Part shown: piece by piece, positions 36,890 to 47,567 of the stretch
Numbering within the stretch: the stretch's first letter is position 1
How the letters are laid out: each line of letters starts with the position of its first letter
Assembly (NCBI GenBank): GCA_022410635.1
Contig: JAJVDF010000493.1
Location: 690,205 to 754,204 of the forward strand
Source of the DNA: Tretioscincus oriximinensis
Lineage: Eukaryota > Chordata > Lepidosauria > Squamata > Gymnophthalmidae
Direction: 5' to 3'
Length of the DNA: 64,000 nucleotides
Program-made: the position numbers and the translations under genes
Notes under the pieces: model-generated
The model's database searches: none
Told to the model about the DNA's origin: nothing
The model's input: only the letters and a program-made list of their open reading frames with translations

Positions 36890-37486
36890 ATTGTTAAGTT
36901 GGCAGCTGCCAGGCTTGAAGCCAGTCAGAGTTGGCTTTTCCTATGGCAAGCTTGCCCCATTCCCAAGCCCCGCCCCTTCTCAAGCACTGCCACTTCCCAA
37001 GACTTTTTCCTTTATCTTCCTTTTTTCTTTTGTGCTTTCCTTCTCTCTCTTTTTTTCTTTCAGGTTTGCAGACACGGCGCACACCAAGAGCAGTTCTGGA
37101 CATTGTCAGCAAGTGACTTCCACCTGCCTGACTCAGCTGCCTGCCTGTGGCTATACCCAGGCACTGTGTGCCATGCGCCAACAGCAGTTTCCAGTCTGGC
37201 TGCTGTGCAGCAACTGTGCACAGCCACAGGCAGACGGCCAAGTCAGACAGACGGCAGTGTCAGGCAGGCAGCAGTCACTCGCTGCTGACGTCCAGAACTC
37301 CTCTTGGGGGTGTGCGCCTTGTCTGGATGACATGGACAATGGTGCACGCCACCAACATCAGTTCCGGACATTTTTAGGAGATAAAACGAGACACACACAT
37401 GCACAACGCTGTTCTTCTGGTGTGGTCCGAGCCACACTCAAGNGGCCAAAGAGCCGCAGATGGCTCTAGAGCTGCAATTTCTGACC
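36890..37486. mobile_element. Probable non-autonomous hAT-like element with internal foldback
   Basis: The right end (GGCCAAAGAGCCGCAGATGG, CTCTAGAGCTGCAATTTCTG) resembles the 3' terminus of hAT/Charlie-type elements from memory. Inside, 37076-37150 and 37224-37318 form long imperfect inverted repeats (GGCGCACACC... with ...GGTGTGCGCC; AGCAGTTCTGGAC with GTCCAGAACTCCT). The 192-residue frame at 36891-37469 follows this GC-rich hairpin and has no known domain, so I do not call it a gene. The left boundary is uncertain. Confidence 0.5.
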
Positions 37487-40182
37487 TATGTTCTAGAGAA
37501 ATAAAACCTTGACCTCTGGTTTAGCAGCCATTTGTAACCTACATTGAAGTCAAAACACATGTATATGTTTGCTTGATCCATTTGCATCTTGCTGTTTTGT
37601 CCACGGGGAACAGAGAGCGAAGTGCCCAAAACCTAGGGTACGGCAGGCAGGGTTCCTTAGGCCAACCCTTCTGCTGCATTAATTACACTTGATTATCAGT
37701 TGGTAGAAAAGTAAAAGGGGTAGTTTCCTTTTGCTTTGATGAACGTTTTGTAGTCAACTGGGAATGCCTGATCTCTTATGCTTTTGCATCTCAAGTGGTA
37801 CAGCTGGGTCCTTCAAGGGGCTTTGTAAATGGCAGCAGGCATCTCCATCAACCCATCTAGCCTAGCTTACAGTATTAGGTAGATATGACAAGGGAAATTG
37901 TCTCCAGGGCAGTGAGTGCTCTTTTCCACCAACCTTCAGTCCCAAAGGTTGCCTGAGAAGAAGGTTCAAGCAAGAACTACCCCTGTGTGGGAGATGAAGA
38001 TCCTCCTTATGGCTGGTTTGTCACTGCTTTCTTGCTGTGAAAATACATGACAATGGATGTGAAAGCAGGAGGAAGAAATCCGTGGCTGGCAAGGAGACAA
38101 TCAGGAACTGGGCTGATGTGCAAAGATGGCTGTCTTGCAGGAGAGACTAAGAGCTGAAGAGATTTACTTGAAAAGGAACCAGGGAGGCAGAGATAGCGGC
38201 TGTCATGCTCAACTCCCTGTCTGGGATTTTTGAAGGAGATGGGTTGCCAGGAGGAATCAAGCGTGCGCAGGGGATGTGGTGTGTTTGGCTTTTCAAAGGA
38301 ACATTTGATGAGGTTACCCATTAGGGGTTATGGGACGTGAAATGTGCTGGGTGGAAAAGGGATTTAAATGGTGCCCGGACAGATGGCATCTCCAGGAACT
38401 GGGACAAGGCTGATGGAGCGGACGAAGCTGGGAAGACGGAACGAGCCCCTGGAGGATGAGGTGTCAAAAGCAGCCAAGTGAGGAGGAAGCTGCAGAGAGG
38501 GTTTGTTCCTTCCCAAAGGGTGCCAGGCTCTTTTGCCAGCCTTTCTGGCTATGGAGAGCAATTTGGGGGCCTAGAATGGATTATGCTGGGACAGCATATA
38601 TAGCTTATCATCTACTAGGAACAACCCTTCACTAGTCTCTGGTGATGCTACCACTGAGATTTCCCTCTGCTTTTCCTCCAGAGCTCTGTTTCTGCTGCTC
38701 CTGTGTGATACAAATCCAGGGCTCTAAACCGTTGGATTTCCCAGGTCCTGGGTGCTATGAAAAAAACCAATGTCAGATTTTTTTTGTTTACATCAAATTT
38801 CAGAATTTTCTTTAAAAATAACTTTTTTTGAAAGAGCCTGGTTTTTAAGAAATTATTGTAAATACTAATTCATTGACTTCTCATTGCTTCTCTAGGTGGA
38901 AGCCAACCAATGGAGATGGGAGCTCAATTGGAAGATGGCCAAGAAGGGCCGCAAATCTTCCTTTGCTCCCTCTGCCTTTGAATGCAAGTCTAGGAAGGCA
39001 ATGCACAGAGGATTTTGTTGTGTGTATCAGAATAAGGAGGCGCCTGATAGGGAGGTGGGGGGCGGGGAAGAGATGTTAACAGCTAGAGGCAGAAAGAGAA
39101 CGTTCTTACAGGGTCCAGGATACATCTTCTGCATAGCAACCTTGTTGCTGCAAAAGCAAATTGCCTCTCATGACTTGGCTGCAGGGATTGGGTTCTTTTT
39201 AATTCTTTAAAAGTATGACAAACACAGTCACCCATTTTGCTAATTGTATTGTTAAAGAAGCAACAAACAAAGCTTATTTTCTTAGCCCACAAGCCTGGGT
39301 GGTGTAATTGTATGCAAGACAGAATATGGCCCGATTGGAACCCCAGTCATATTGTAATCATTGCTAATGATCACCATTTATCCACAGAAGAATTGGTCTG
39401 AGGCCATTTGGGAAACTTGTTTTGTAAGTCATAGGGTGTCTACCTTCTAATGAAAAAATATTAATGCTATCGGGTAACAAGAGTACCACTTTTCTATTAA
39501 AAATGCTGGTTTGTGTCTTTCTCACTTGTGTTATGTAAATTCTGATATGAATAATTAAAATTGAATCCTTGGTAAAAGTGATTGCAGTGAAATCCACTGT
39601 GATTCTGACGTCCAAGAAAACTATTGACTGAGATGGGACTTTGATTTACCTCCTATCATTTGTGCAGTCTTCTGTTTTTGAGGGTGATTTTTTTTTAAAA
39701 AAAAACTTTCATTGCTACAAGAATTATCCCAATAATTTCTTACATTCTGATGCCATATTGTGTTTTGTGATGCTAATTATTTTACAAGTAATAGGCATCC
39801 TGGTTAGGTGGTATGTAAATCAAGGGCGGCCCGCCTGAAAACCATTTTGACATCCTGATGAGCTGGTTCTAGGATTTACTTATGGGGTTAATTCGATTGC
39901 ACTGCATGGATGAAGGAAGGCCAACGCACTGGCTATAGCATGATTGTCTCTTTGAATTCTATCATTCTTAGCCTTGACTTAAATTTTTTACTCTTGTTTT
40001 AAAGATGTATTGGTAACCTTGCCTGCCAATGTTGTCTTCCCTTCCCAAAAGATTCCTGAAGTTGTATAAAACTATATGATTCTTGGAGTTTTATTAAACC
40101 TCCTGCTTTAAACCTTCATGCCTTCTAGACCCAAACCTGAGCTGCAATACCTTTCTTTTCCCTTGTTGCCAATCTAGTCCTG

Positions 40183-40236
40183 TTGTGGTTTGCATTAAGC
40201 AAAAAGAGGTGGTTGTGGTTTGCATTAAGCAAAAAG
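40183..40236. repeat. Two-unit tandem duplication, period 30
   Basis: A 24-base unit beginning TTGTGGTTTGCATTAAGC is repeated exactly at 40183-40206 and 40213-40236, with the 6-base spacer AGGTGG. Confidence 0.9.
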
Positions 40237-41379
40237 TATTTTTTCTTCTGGTCAAGGCATGTAGGGCCCCATAGTCTTTCTTCTATACCTATTTAACTTC
40301 ACTTGTGGTGGCCAGTGCTACATCCTGAGTCATGCCAAGGAGCAAACCAAAGTGTGAAAGATTGGGAATGGAGAAAAACAGGGCTGTGTTTGAGAACTGT
40401 ATTGTGAAATGTCTGCCTGGACAGTTTTCAGGTCTACTGGAGGAGGACCTGCCAGGTAACAACTACAAGCTGATGGGGTCCTATTTGGGCCTATGACACC
40501 AGAGGCCTGGGTTTCATGGCCACATTTGACCAGCACTGAGGTTGGTTAAAGTAATAAACAAAGTAGAATACTTTTGTGGGTTCTGAAAAGCATGATGATA
40601 AATGAACTGAGAATGGATAGCATTATGTGCCAGACATTTTAGATCACTTCCCTGCAATTATGTCCGGTGCAGACTAAATTTCAGTGATATGGAAAGGGCA
40701 AGGTTGACCTTGGTGACCTAAGTGTCTGCTAAATGATGTCTGAATCCCAATTAGTTACAAGGGAATTTATTTATTGCTCGTTTAATCTGGACCACAATTT
40801 TATTGTGCAATAAAATGTCTGAAAAATAAAGACGGCACACGGAGAACCAGGGGAGTCATCCAGATTGTTTGACATGTGATTCCTTCAACATGGAACAAAC
40901 GTGGAGGCCACTGTAGGGCAGATATAAGGTGGCTGCATAAGAACAGATCCAAACCATGAGCCAAATCTAGCATTAAAGCAAAAATGGTACTTAGATGACA
41001 TGTTGGCAGCAGACCTACATGCACAGAAATGAAAAAAAAACAACAGTTTTGTCTATCAAATGATTAAACCTGCTAGAAATCNCAGAGAAGAGTGGAAAAG
41101 AACAGATGAATATAGAAGTGTAAAAGAGCAAGAAAGGGTTAAAATATAAGGATTTCTCACTTTTAGTAGGAGGGATAGTAAATTAAATTTAGCTCAGCTG
41201 CTGGAAGATGATGAGAACTGAAATAGGGTTTGGACACTGAAGCATATTGTCTAATTTTATACATGCCAGTTACATTTATACTGCATTATTTCACAGTAAT
41301 AAAAGAGTGGCCTAAATTAAACTAAAAAAGTGTTGTGGAATATGTGTGTGGTGCATCATCAGCTAATCACATTTATTTT

Positions 41380-41432
41380 CTTGTTTGTTTATTTACTTAT
41401 TTATTTACACCCTGTACTATCACCTCAGGGTA
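41380..41432 (-). repeat. Antisense LINE/SINE tail
   Basis: TTTATTTACTTATTTATTTA is followed by CACCCTGTACTATCACCTCA and GGGTAGTC, the reverse complement of a tail of the TACAGGGTG-AATAAATA type. Only the tail is recognisable. Confidence 0.4.
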
Positions 41433-42199
41433 GTCAACAACAAAAAATATTGGGCATAANAGAAATAAAAAGTAAAATAAATAAACTAAAAACCATTTTT
41501 GCACTAGCCCTTGTTCTGGATAATAGCTACAATGGGGCCTAGCGTCCACTTGCTAGTGCAGACTATGCCTGGCACCATCTGAGTTAGGGCTAGTCTGCCT
41601 TAGCATGTGAATGGGGACTTAGGGGACTGACTTGCAGCAGGTTGAGCAGAAGACCTTGCTTCACTTTCTAGACAGCTGCCTGCAGGAGAGACTCTGAACC
41701 TCAAAAAGTAAAGTGCTTGTAAGGGTTTTGTAGAATTTACCAAGATGTTTGATGATTCCTTAAGGAGATTATTTTGGTGCCTGGAATAGAAGTTGCCGGT
41801 AGGACCTCTATGAGGCACTCTTAGGTACTCAGAAAAGTCTGGGACTTATTTGTTCACTGCCTGGGGAAATGTTCAGTTGCAGAGGGAAGAAGTATTGTAG
41901 CTTCTGAGTTAAATAGATTTTGTTTACATTTTGTCTGAGACCTTCAATTAGAAATCTATGAACCCAATATANCCTAAATGTTGGCTACCTTGAACTTTGG
42001 ATTGACTTTTCTGTTGTGTTAGGACCTGTCTNTTTGCTCATTCTGGGCACCTCTGCTTTCCATGCCTGATTTTGAGGCAATAGCTGGTGTAATGATCTAG
42101 AAGGCAAATGTGCCATATGCTTTTCATCCTTTCTGGAANTAGCCTGAGACACATTGCAGGTGAGTGGCTACTTGACCATTTGTCTTTTTCTTCTTTCAG

Positions 42200-42289
42200 G
42201 ATAAAAACCGGAAGTTGCGCCCCCTTTATGATATCCCCTACATGTTTGAGGCTCGTGAATTTCTGCGCAAGAAGTTGATTGGGAAGAAG
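42200..42289 (+). CDS. SND1: SND1 coding exon 7 of 8 in window (SN3)
   Basis: Thirty codons encode [18 protein letters not shown] followed by [12 protein letters not shown]. The [12 protein letters not shown] motif is nearly identical to one in SN1 of the same protein, reflecting the internal SN repeats. The acceptor is TTTTTCTTCTTTCAG and the donor GTAGGT at 42290. The exon is phase 0 at both ends, so it could be skipped or joined to another phase-0 donor without a frameshift. It contains an in-frame ATG (Met of the PYMFE motif). Confidence 0.96.
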
Positions 42290-42724
42290 GTAGGTATTGG
42301 TGATGGATGTTTGGGTAGGTAGTTTGTGGTCAAAGATGGAGAAGGGTGAGAAGGGTCTTTTAAAGCAAGTAAAGGTCATCAGCTTGGGCTGATTTGATCA
42401 AAAGCATCTATGGTTGTTTCCTCCATGGTCTCCCAGAGACAGAAAGGCGCAGGTAAGAATTTCTGCTATCCATGTTTGCTGACTTCTTGAATGTGTGAGA
42501 TACTGGGCAATCAGTTTTTGACAGACGCTCCTTTTATGCAGTTGTTCTTTTGATTGTCTAAAATCCTTCCNTCTGGGGAGCAGCTGTAAACATCCTTGTT
42601 CATTTAAAGTCCAAGTAGAAGCCATGATAGTTCTTCTGTTCATTCTTGTGATAAAGGATAGTTGGTGATCTCTTTAGCCCAGAGGGAAATGTAGGCAGTG
42701 AGGAAGCTTGGATGGCTTAAAAAC

Positions 42725-43490
42725 CTAAGAATGTAAGAGGAGTCTTGCTGAATCAGGCCAGAGCCCATCTAGTCCAATAAGAGGCAAAATGATACTTTCC
42801 AACCTATGACTGAAAAGCTTTTTCAGGACCTTTTGATGACGGACTTTATCAAAAGCTTTCTGAGAATCCAGATATATAACATCAATTGAATCCTCTTTAT
42901 CCACATGTTTATTAACACACTCAAAGAATTCTAACAAGTTTGTAATACGTGATTTACCTTTGAAGAACCCATGCTGAGTTTAATTCAGCAACATGTGCTT
43001 ATCCATGTGTTTAGTAATTTTATCCTTAATTATGGTTTTTAACACTTTACTTGGAACTGGTGTTAAACTGACTGTAATTTCTGGGATCACCTCTGGATCC
43101 TTTTTTGAAGACTGACATTACATTTGCTGCCCTCGAAATCTTAAGGAAAGATTATATACTGCTCAAAACAATTAAGAGAACACTTTAACATACACTGTTA
43201 TGTTAAAGTGTTTCCTTAATTGTTTTGAGCAGTATATATTTTGGTTAGAAGTTCAGCAATTTCACATCTGAATTCTTTAAGAATTCTGGGATGAATTCCA
43301 TCTGGCCTTGGGGATTTATTAATGTTCAATTTATGAAGGCTTGCAACGACTTCCTCCTTTGTTATCTCTATCCAATTTAATTCCTCTGATGTCCTTCCTG
43401 AAAAGAATGATTCCGTTCTAAAGGTATATATTCTTTGTTCTTCTCAGTGAAAACTGAGGCAAAGAATACATTTTACCTCTTNGCAATTCG
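42725..43490 (-). pseudogene. CR1-type LINE, antisense, internally deleted, with nested palindromic element
   Basis: Read on the minus strand, the region encodes pieces of CR1 reverse transcriptase, including NLLEFFECVN-like and VIYLDSQKAFDKVRHQ, the conserved 'YLDxxKAFD' block. The 3' UTR tail (42725-42775; CAGAGCCCATCTAGTCCAA on the + strand) follows directly after the RT middle, so the C-terminal half of RT is absent. The upstream part at 43239-43490 continues the same antisense element (CTCAGTGAAAACTGAGGC region). A palindromic element interrupts it at 43153-43238. Frame breaks and an undetermined base make it inactive. Confidence 0.8.
43153..43238. mobile_element. Palindromic miniature inverted-repeat element, copy B, inserted in a CR1
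   Basis: The 40-base arms 43153-43192 and 43199-43238 surround a 6-base loop CACTGT. The arms equal those at 3909-3994 with few changes, and the loop is the reverse complement of that copy's loop, so the element is inserted in the opposite orientation. The interrupted CR1 sequence resumes on both sides at TA, which dates this insertion after the CR1. Confidence 0.85.
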
Positions 43491-44634
43491 CTTCTGGCCT
43501 CTTTAAGAAGCTTGCCTGTCCATCTTTATTAATGGTCTCTGGAAAAACTATTGGTGATAAATATTTCAGTGCCATGAGGTTTTCTGTGCAGTTGAGTGCA
43601 CCGAGCAGACTGGCAAGCTTTCTTGTCCTGCGGTTTGCCTTCTCCGTCCTTGACATGATGTCCCATTCATAATCTTCCCTGGCAGCCCAGCTTTCTCCTC
43701 CTGGGCTTATGCCTGTCTGTGGTAGGAGGAGTAAAACAGACCCCCTCCCCTTTCCAGAGGACCTTCATTATCCTCAGGGAGCAAAAAAGTCTGGAGCTTT
43801 TTTCTGCTGCATGAAACTTGGTAATCCTTCCAGCTTTCATGGAGTAAGCCTACAATTCTTACAGGGTGCTTAAACTTGTCATGTGGGGGATTGGTTTTAT
43901 GGGGCTTGGCTAACTGGTCAAGATCGCTAACCCTTCTGTGTGGTGAGGATTTTGTGCTTTAACTTCTCCCAGGCAGCCACCAGTTTAAGCTGTTCAAGTG
44001 CCTACATTTTTGAGACCCATCCCTTTCTAGCCCTGGGCTTGCCCTGGCCAGTCACATGCCCCTCCCCCCTTCCGTCTGCACTTGGGTAGGCATGCACAAT
44101 CCCGTGAGGAGNTTTTGCTCTGGCAGCATGACTTGCGGTTGCTTTTGATGTTGCAAGATTTGCTTTATAAATATTTCCTTTGTCAGCACCACGTTTTTCA
44201 CTTCAGATTAATTTGATTGAGTTAAGCGATGAAAAAGTCCTTTACGTTAATGATCAGAACAGTCCCTGGAGGTTGGTGTTTCCTTCTGATTGGAAATGAC
44301 AGGCCAAGCCNGGTCCACTTGTCCTTGCCTTGATGCCTTTTGGGATGTATCTGAGCTACGTTTTTCCTTCTAAGGGGGCAAGTTCAGCTCTGATCCAAAT
44401 TGCAAGTCAGGTAATCTGAAGGCCATTTTTTTTAACTAAAGGACCCACAGCTCAGGCAACAGTGTCCTGCCTAGGGAGACTTTGCAGTCAAGTCACAAAT
44501 CTGAAAGCCACAAAATCAAGTAAGATTAGGNAGAATATAGTGGAACTGGGAAAGAGCAAAATAACAATTAGAATGATCAAGAAGCTATAACAAAATCCTT
44601 TAGGAAATAGAGATCCAATGCCTAGTTTTCTTCA

Positions 44635-45090
44635 GCCCTGAGGAATGGTGCTTAAGAGGAGATCTGACTGAAGGTCATAAAATCANGCAGAGGGTAGAAA
44701 AGGAGAAAAGAAAAAAATCTATAACACTACAACCCGGGAACACTCTTTGGATAGAACGGGCTAGGGCAATTTTTTTGCACCAAGAGGGCAATTGTTCTGT
44801 GGAATGTACTACTGGAAGAGTTGGTGATATTAACCAGTCTGAATAGCTTTAATAAAGGATTGGACAAATTCATGGATGACAAGTCTAGCAGGTGGATATT
44901 TGCTAGAATGAATGCCTAGTCTTCCTTCANGTGAGACAAACAGGAGACCTTTAAATATCATTTGCAGGGTTTGAGTGGAGGTGAATTTTTTGCCTTTGTC
45001 TTCCACTTGAGATGTTCAGAAGCAATTGGTGGGCCACTTGTGAGACAATAGATTGGAGTAGATCTGGTATGGCCTGATTCAACAAGGTAT
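44635..45090 (+). repeat. CR1-type LINE 3' end, degraded
   Basis: Ordered + strand blocks: GGAGATCTGACTGAAGGTCA, CACCAAGAGGGCAATTGTTC, GGACAAATTCATGGATGAC, CAATTGGTGGGCCACTTGTG and GGCCTGATTCAACAAGGTAT. No reading frame remains. Confidence 0.75.
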
Positions 45091-45093
45091 CTC

Positions 45094-45128
45094 TTTTGTC
45101 CTCCATGAAAAATTCATGGAGGACAAAA
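45094..45128. repeat. Perfect hairpin at the junction of two CR1 fragments
   Basis: TTTTGTCCTCCATGAA (45094-45109) and TTCATGGAGGACAAAA (45113-45128) are perfect 16-base arms around AAA. The right arm is part of the next CR1 fragment; the left arm is an inverted copy placed at the end of the preceding one. Confidence 0.9.
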
Positions 45129-45262
45129 ATCCATGGCTACAAGAATGGCCCAGACACTGCCTCTAGGTTGAAGGGATATATATCTAAAGCCATATGCAGG
45201 AGATTGAGAATGTGTGCGCTGCTATGTGAAATAGGAAGTTGGGTTACATGTGCTGTGGGTTA
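45113..45262 (+). repeat. Second CR1-type 3' fragment, degraded
   Basis: TTCATGGAGGACAAAAATCC, ATGGCTACAAGAATGGCCC and a GCCATATGCAGGAGATTGAG block correspond to CR1 3' UTR blocks downstream of the ORF. It ends without the terminal repeat. Confidence 0.55.
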
Positions 45263-46425
45263 AAGGTAGAACTGTTCCTAGGCTGTCAGAAGTGCTGAGC
45301 AAGCGGCCATTGCATTATTAGACAAGTGGGAAGGCCATATACCTTGACTAGGTGGGGTCTTTCTCTGTTCTTCATGCTATCCTTCTGCACATGGCTGGTT
45401 AAGAGAAGTCACTTCATTTTTACTATATTTAGAAGGGATTTCAGAAGAGTCCAGAAAGTTCTANCAATCCTCTACCATAGCCAATTTTGTGCCTGTGTCC
45501 TGGAGGTACAACTNACAAATTCCCTAGGTTTTCCTGTAGCATTGAACTGATGCCCAGCATCATCTTTCAAGCATGGTGCTTAGAACTAGAGCTTCATGAC
45601 ATGTGATAAATCTTTGCTTCTCGTAAGATTAAGCCTGTCTGAGTTCAGGATAGCCGTCTTGGGGCTCTTGCACAGGAGATGCTTTTGCTCACTCTTACTT
45701 TAATTCTTGGCTTCTCAATTTTAGAAAGGCATTAGGAATCTGAAGAGGAACCTCGTCATGCTTCCAAAGGCAAGGGGATCCTCACTGGCTATCAAGATTT
45801 CTGCTATCCACCTTACATGGTGGCTGCTGCTATATAGCAGAAGTAGCAGAGAGTGGCAAGTCTACTGATCTTCTCTTTGAAGTGGGTTTTCAAGAGTCTT
45901 AAAAATGCTGCTGCACTTCCTCTCAGTTTTCCTTAATGCAGCTGTCTCTTGCCACCTGTCCCCAACCTTAGTTTGTTTACAGTGAAGTGCTCAGAACCAG
46001 ACTTCAGCCTCAGCATTGAGTTGTGCCAGTGCCTAAAGTGGATCTGCAACATCCTGTCACCTGGAAATGGAAACCAAAATCATGGCTTTTTTTTGCTCTC
46101 AGATTCTATCTCATCTCCAAGTCCCTTTCCTCTCCTTCTAACTGTGCCTGCTTTGCTTATATCAGTGTTTTGAGGTTTCACCCACATGGCTCCTTTAGGA
46201 AATGGAGGGGTATCTTTGGCTTCTTCATTCCTGCAGCTAGTCTCCAAGGTGCGAGTTTTGTTCTCACCCTGCCCGAATGGAGGGTAGGACTTGGGGACTT
46301 TCTGTCAAGGGCTGGACCATAGCTCTGAGTTTTTGTAGACTTTGAGGTCTCCCTCTTTCGCACCTCATTTCAATGNCTCACCTGGCTGCTACAAAGGTCC
46401 AGAAAAGCCACTTCTGCCACAGCTG

Positions 46426-46439
46426 GCACTAGGGGGCAC
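46426..46439 (+). promoter_or_regulatory. CTCF-like motif
   Basis: GCACTAGGGGGCAC matches 13 of 14 positions of the CTCF core consensus; only the first base differs. It is in the same orientation as the motif at 7130. Confidence 0.4.
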
Positions 46440-47154
46440 TGTGGATGTTTCTTGGCAGGTGGATGGGTGGTGCCTGCACCAATAGGCTTGACCTTTCAGC
46501 TTAATTGAGGCTCATGGCATTGCCTGTGAGATGCATTGCCAATTCTGCCCCCTGGTCTTGTTCCCATTGGGGTACTTGCTAAAGCTATCTTCCTCTCCTT
46601 CTCCTATCTGACTGGGGAAGGTTTGCTGCCACAGCAGCTGCAGTGCTTGTGGCTGTGCCCTACTGGTGGCTTGCCCAGGGCCTGATGTTTTGTCTGCCAT
46701 AGAGGCTGATTTATTTATCAGGGAAAGGGAGGAAAAGTGTTGCCCTTTGGTTTGTCTGTGGCTTGCTGCCTTTGCCTAGGGCATGCTGAGAGCAGGAGAT
46801 TCTCTCTCTCCTTGCACTGCTAAGAAACAGGTCTCTTTGCCACTCCTAGAAGGGACCTACTCCTTCTCCAGCTGCAGCTCAAGGGCCCTGTCTTGTTTTG
46901 CAGGAGTTGGGATGGATGAAGATTCCATTCCTTTGGAATCCTTTCCTGTGTTTGCCTATGTGGAAGATTCTCCCATGGACTGTAGCCTTGCTGGGCAGGA
47001 ATTTTATTGCAGCATGGCACTTTATTTGGCTTCCGATCAGGGGTGGCTGGCCTCTGGGTTCATTGTGTCTAGTGACCTCTCAGTGATTAAAAACAGTGAT
47101 AAAATCTCTGTAGTAAACAATGGAGAAGCATTGGTCAATCATACGCCTTCATAG

Positions 47155-47567
47155 AAAAGCTGCCAACAAATCAAAAAGCTCCATGCAGCTTTTTTATTGA
47201 CAAAAGGGGTCGCTGATCCCAGGACCAATGGGAGGGCTGCCTCTGACTGCCCTGGGAGGAGCTACAGTCTCTCTCTGTCTTGGTGGAGGAGCCATTTTNT
47301 TCAACTCAGAGAGAGAGCGACGCCAGGTAAGTCTCCGGCAGGATGCTTCCCAGCCCTGGGTCTCCCAGGCCCCTTCCCAGCTTTTCTGAGNCTAGGGAAA
47401 GCGCTACCAGGGTAGGGAGGGAAAGATCAACCTTTCGTAGCTTTTCTGAAGCTGGAGAAACCTCTGTTCTCCAGCTTCAGAGAAGCTAAGGAAAGTGCTG
47501 CACAGGGGCATTGGAGTTTCTTTGCAGCTGCCCAGGCAGGGGAGAAAAAGACCCAGCTCCCTTCATA
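47155..47567. other. Unassigned GC-richer segment with CCAAT box and hairpin
   Basis: A stretch more GC-rich than its surroundings contains GACCAATGGGAGG, a donor-like CCAGGTAAGTCT and repeated CAGCTTTTCTGA motifs. It also has a 21-base hairpin (47439-47459 and 47467-47487, one mismatch). It directly adjoins the 3' end of an antisense CR1. It could be part of an LTR or a DNA transposon; I cannot assign it. Confidence 0.4.

Larger units (their letters stand above)
11237..42199 (+). other. SND1 intron, 30963 bp
   Basis: GT-AG intron holding most of the mobile elements listed separately. The neighbouring exons are contiguous in the protein, so no coding exon is missing inside it. No nested host gene is apparent: the longest frames (25473-25961 and 36891-37469) come from hairpin elements, and 30673-31254 shows no family features. 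Stretches where I recognise nothing: 12726-14654, 15159-17864, 20821-24310 (AT-rich), 25914-28237, 28268-29599, 29840-32426, 34000-36242 (except a small hairpin at 35028-35058) and 37487-42199 apart from a tandem repeat at 40183 and a LINE tail near 41380. Confidence 0.8.

Noticed and set aside
36891..37469. 192-residue open frame
   Set aside because: It runs through an inverted-repeat element, with overlapping frames on both strands and an undetermined base. Its Cys/Gln-rich content has no known family features.
11237..42199. Possible nested gene in the 31 kb intron (LRRC4 is nested in an SND1 intron in mammals)
   Set aside because: LRRC4 is essentially one long coding exon of over 600 residues with leucine-rich repeats. 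No frame near that length or content exists here, so it is likely in another intron outside the window.
46783..47154. 123-residue open frame inside the intron before exon 8
   Set aside because: No homology is recognised, there is no supporting splice or promoter context, and it overlaps antisense frames. It could be part of an unidentified repeat but is not supportable as a gene.
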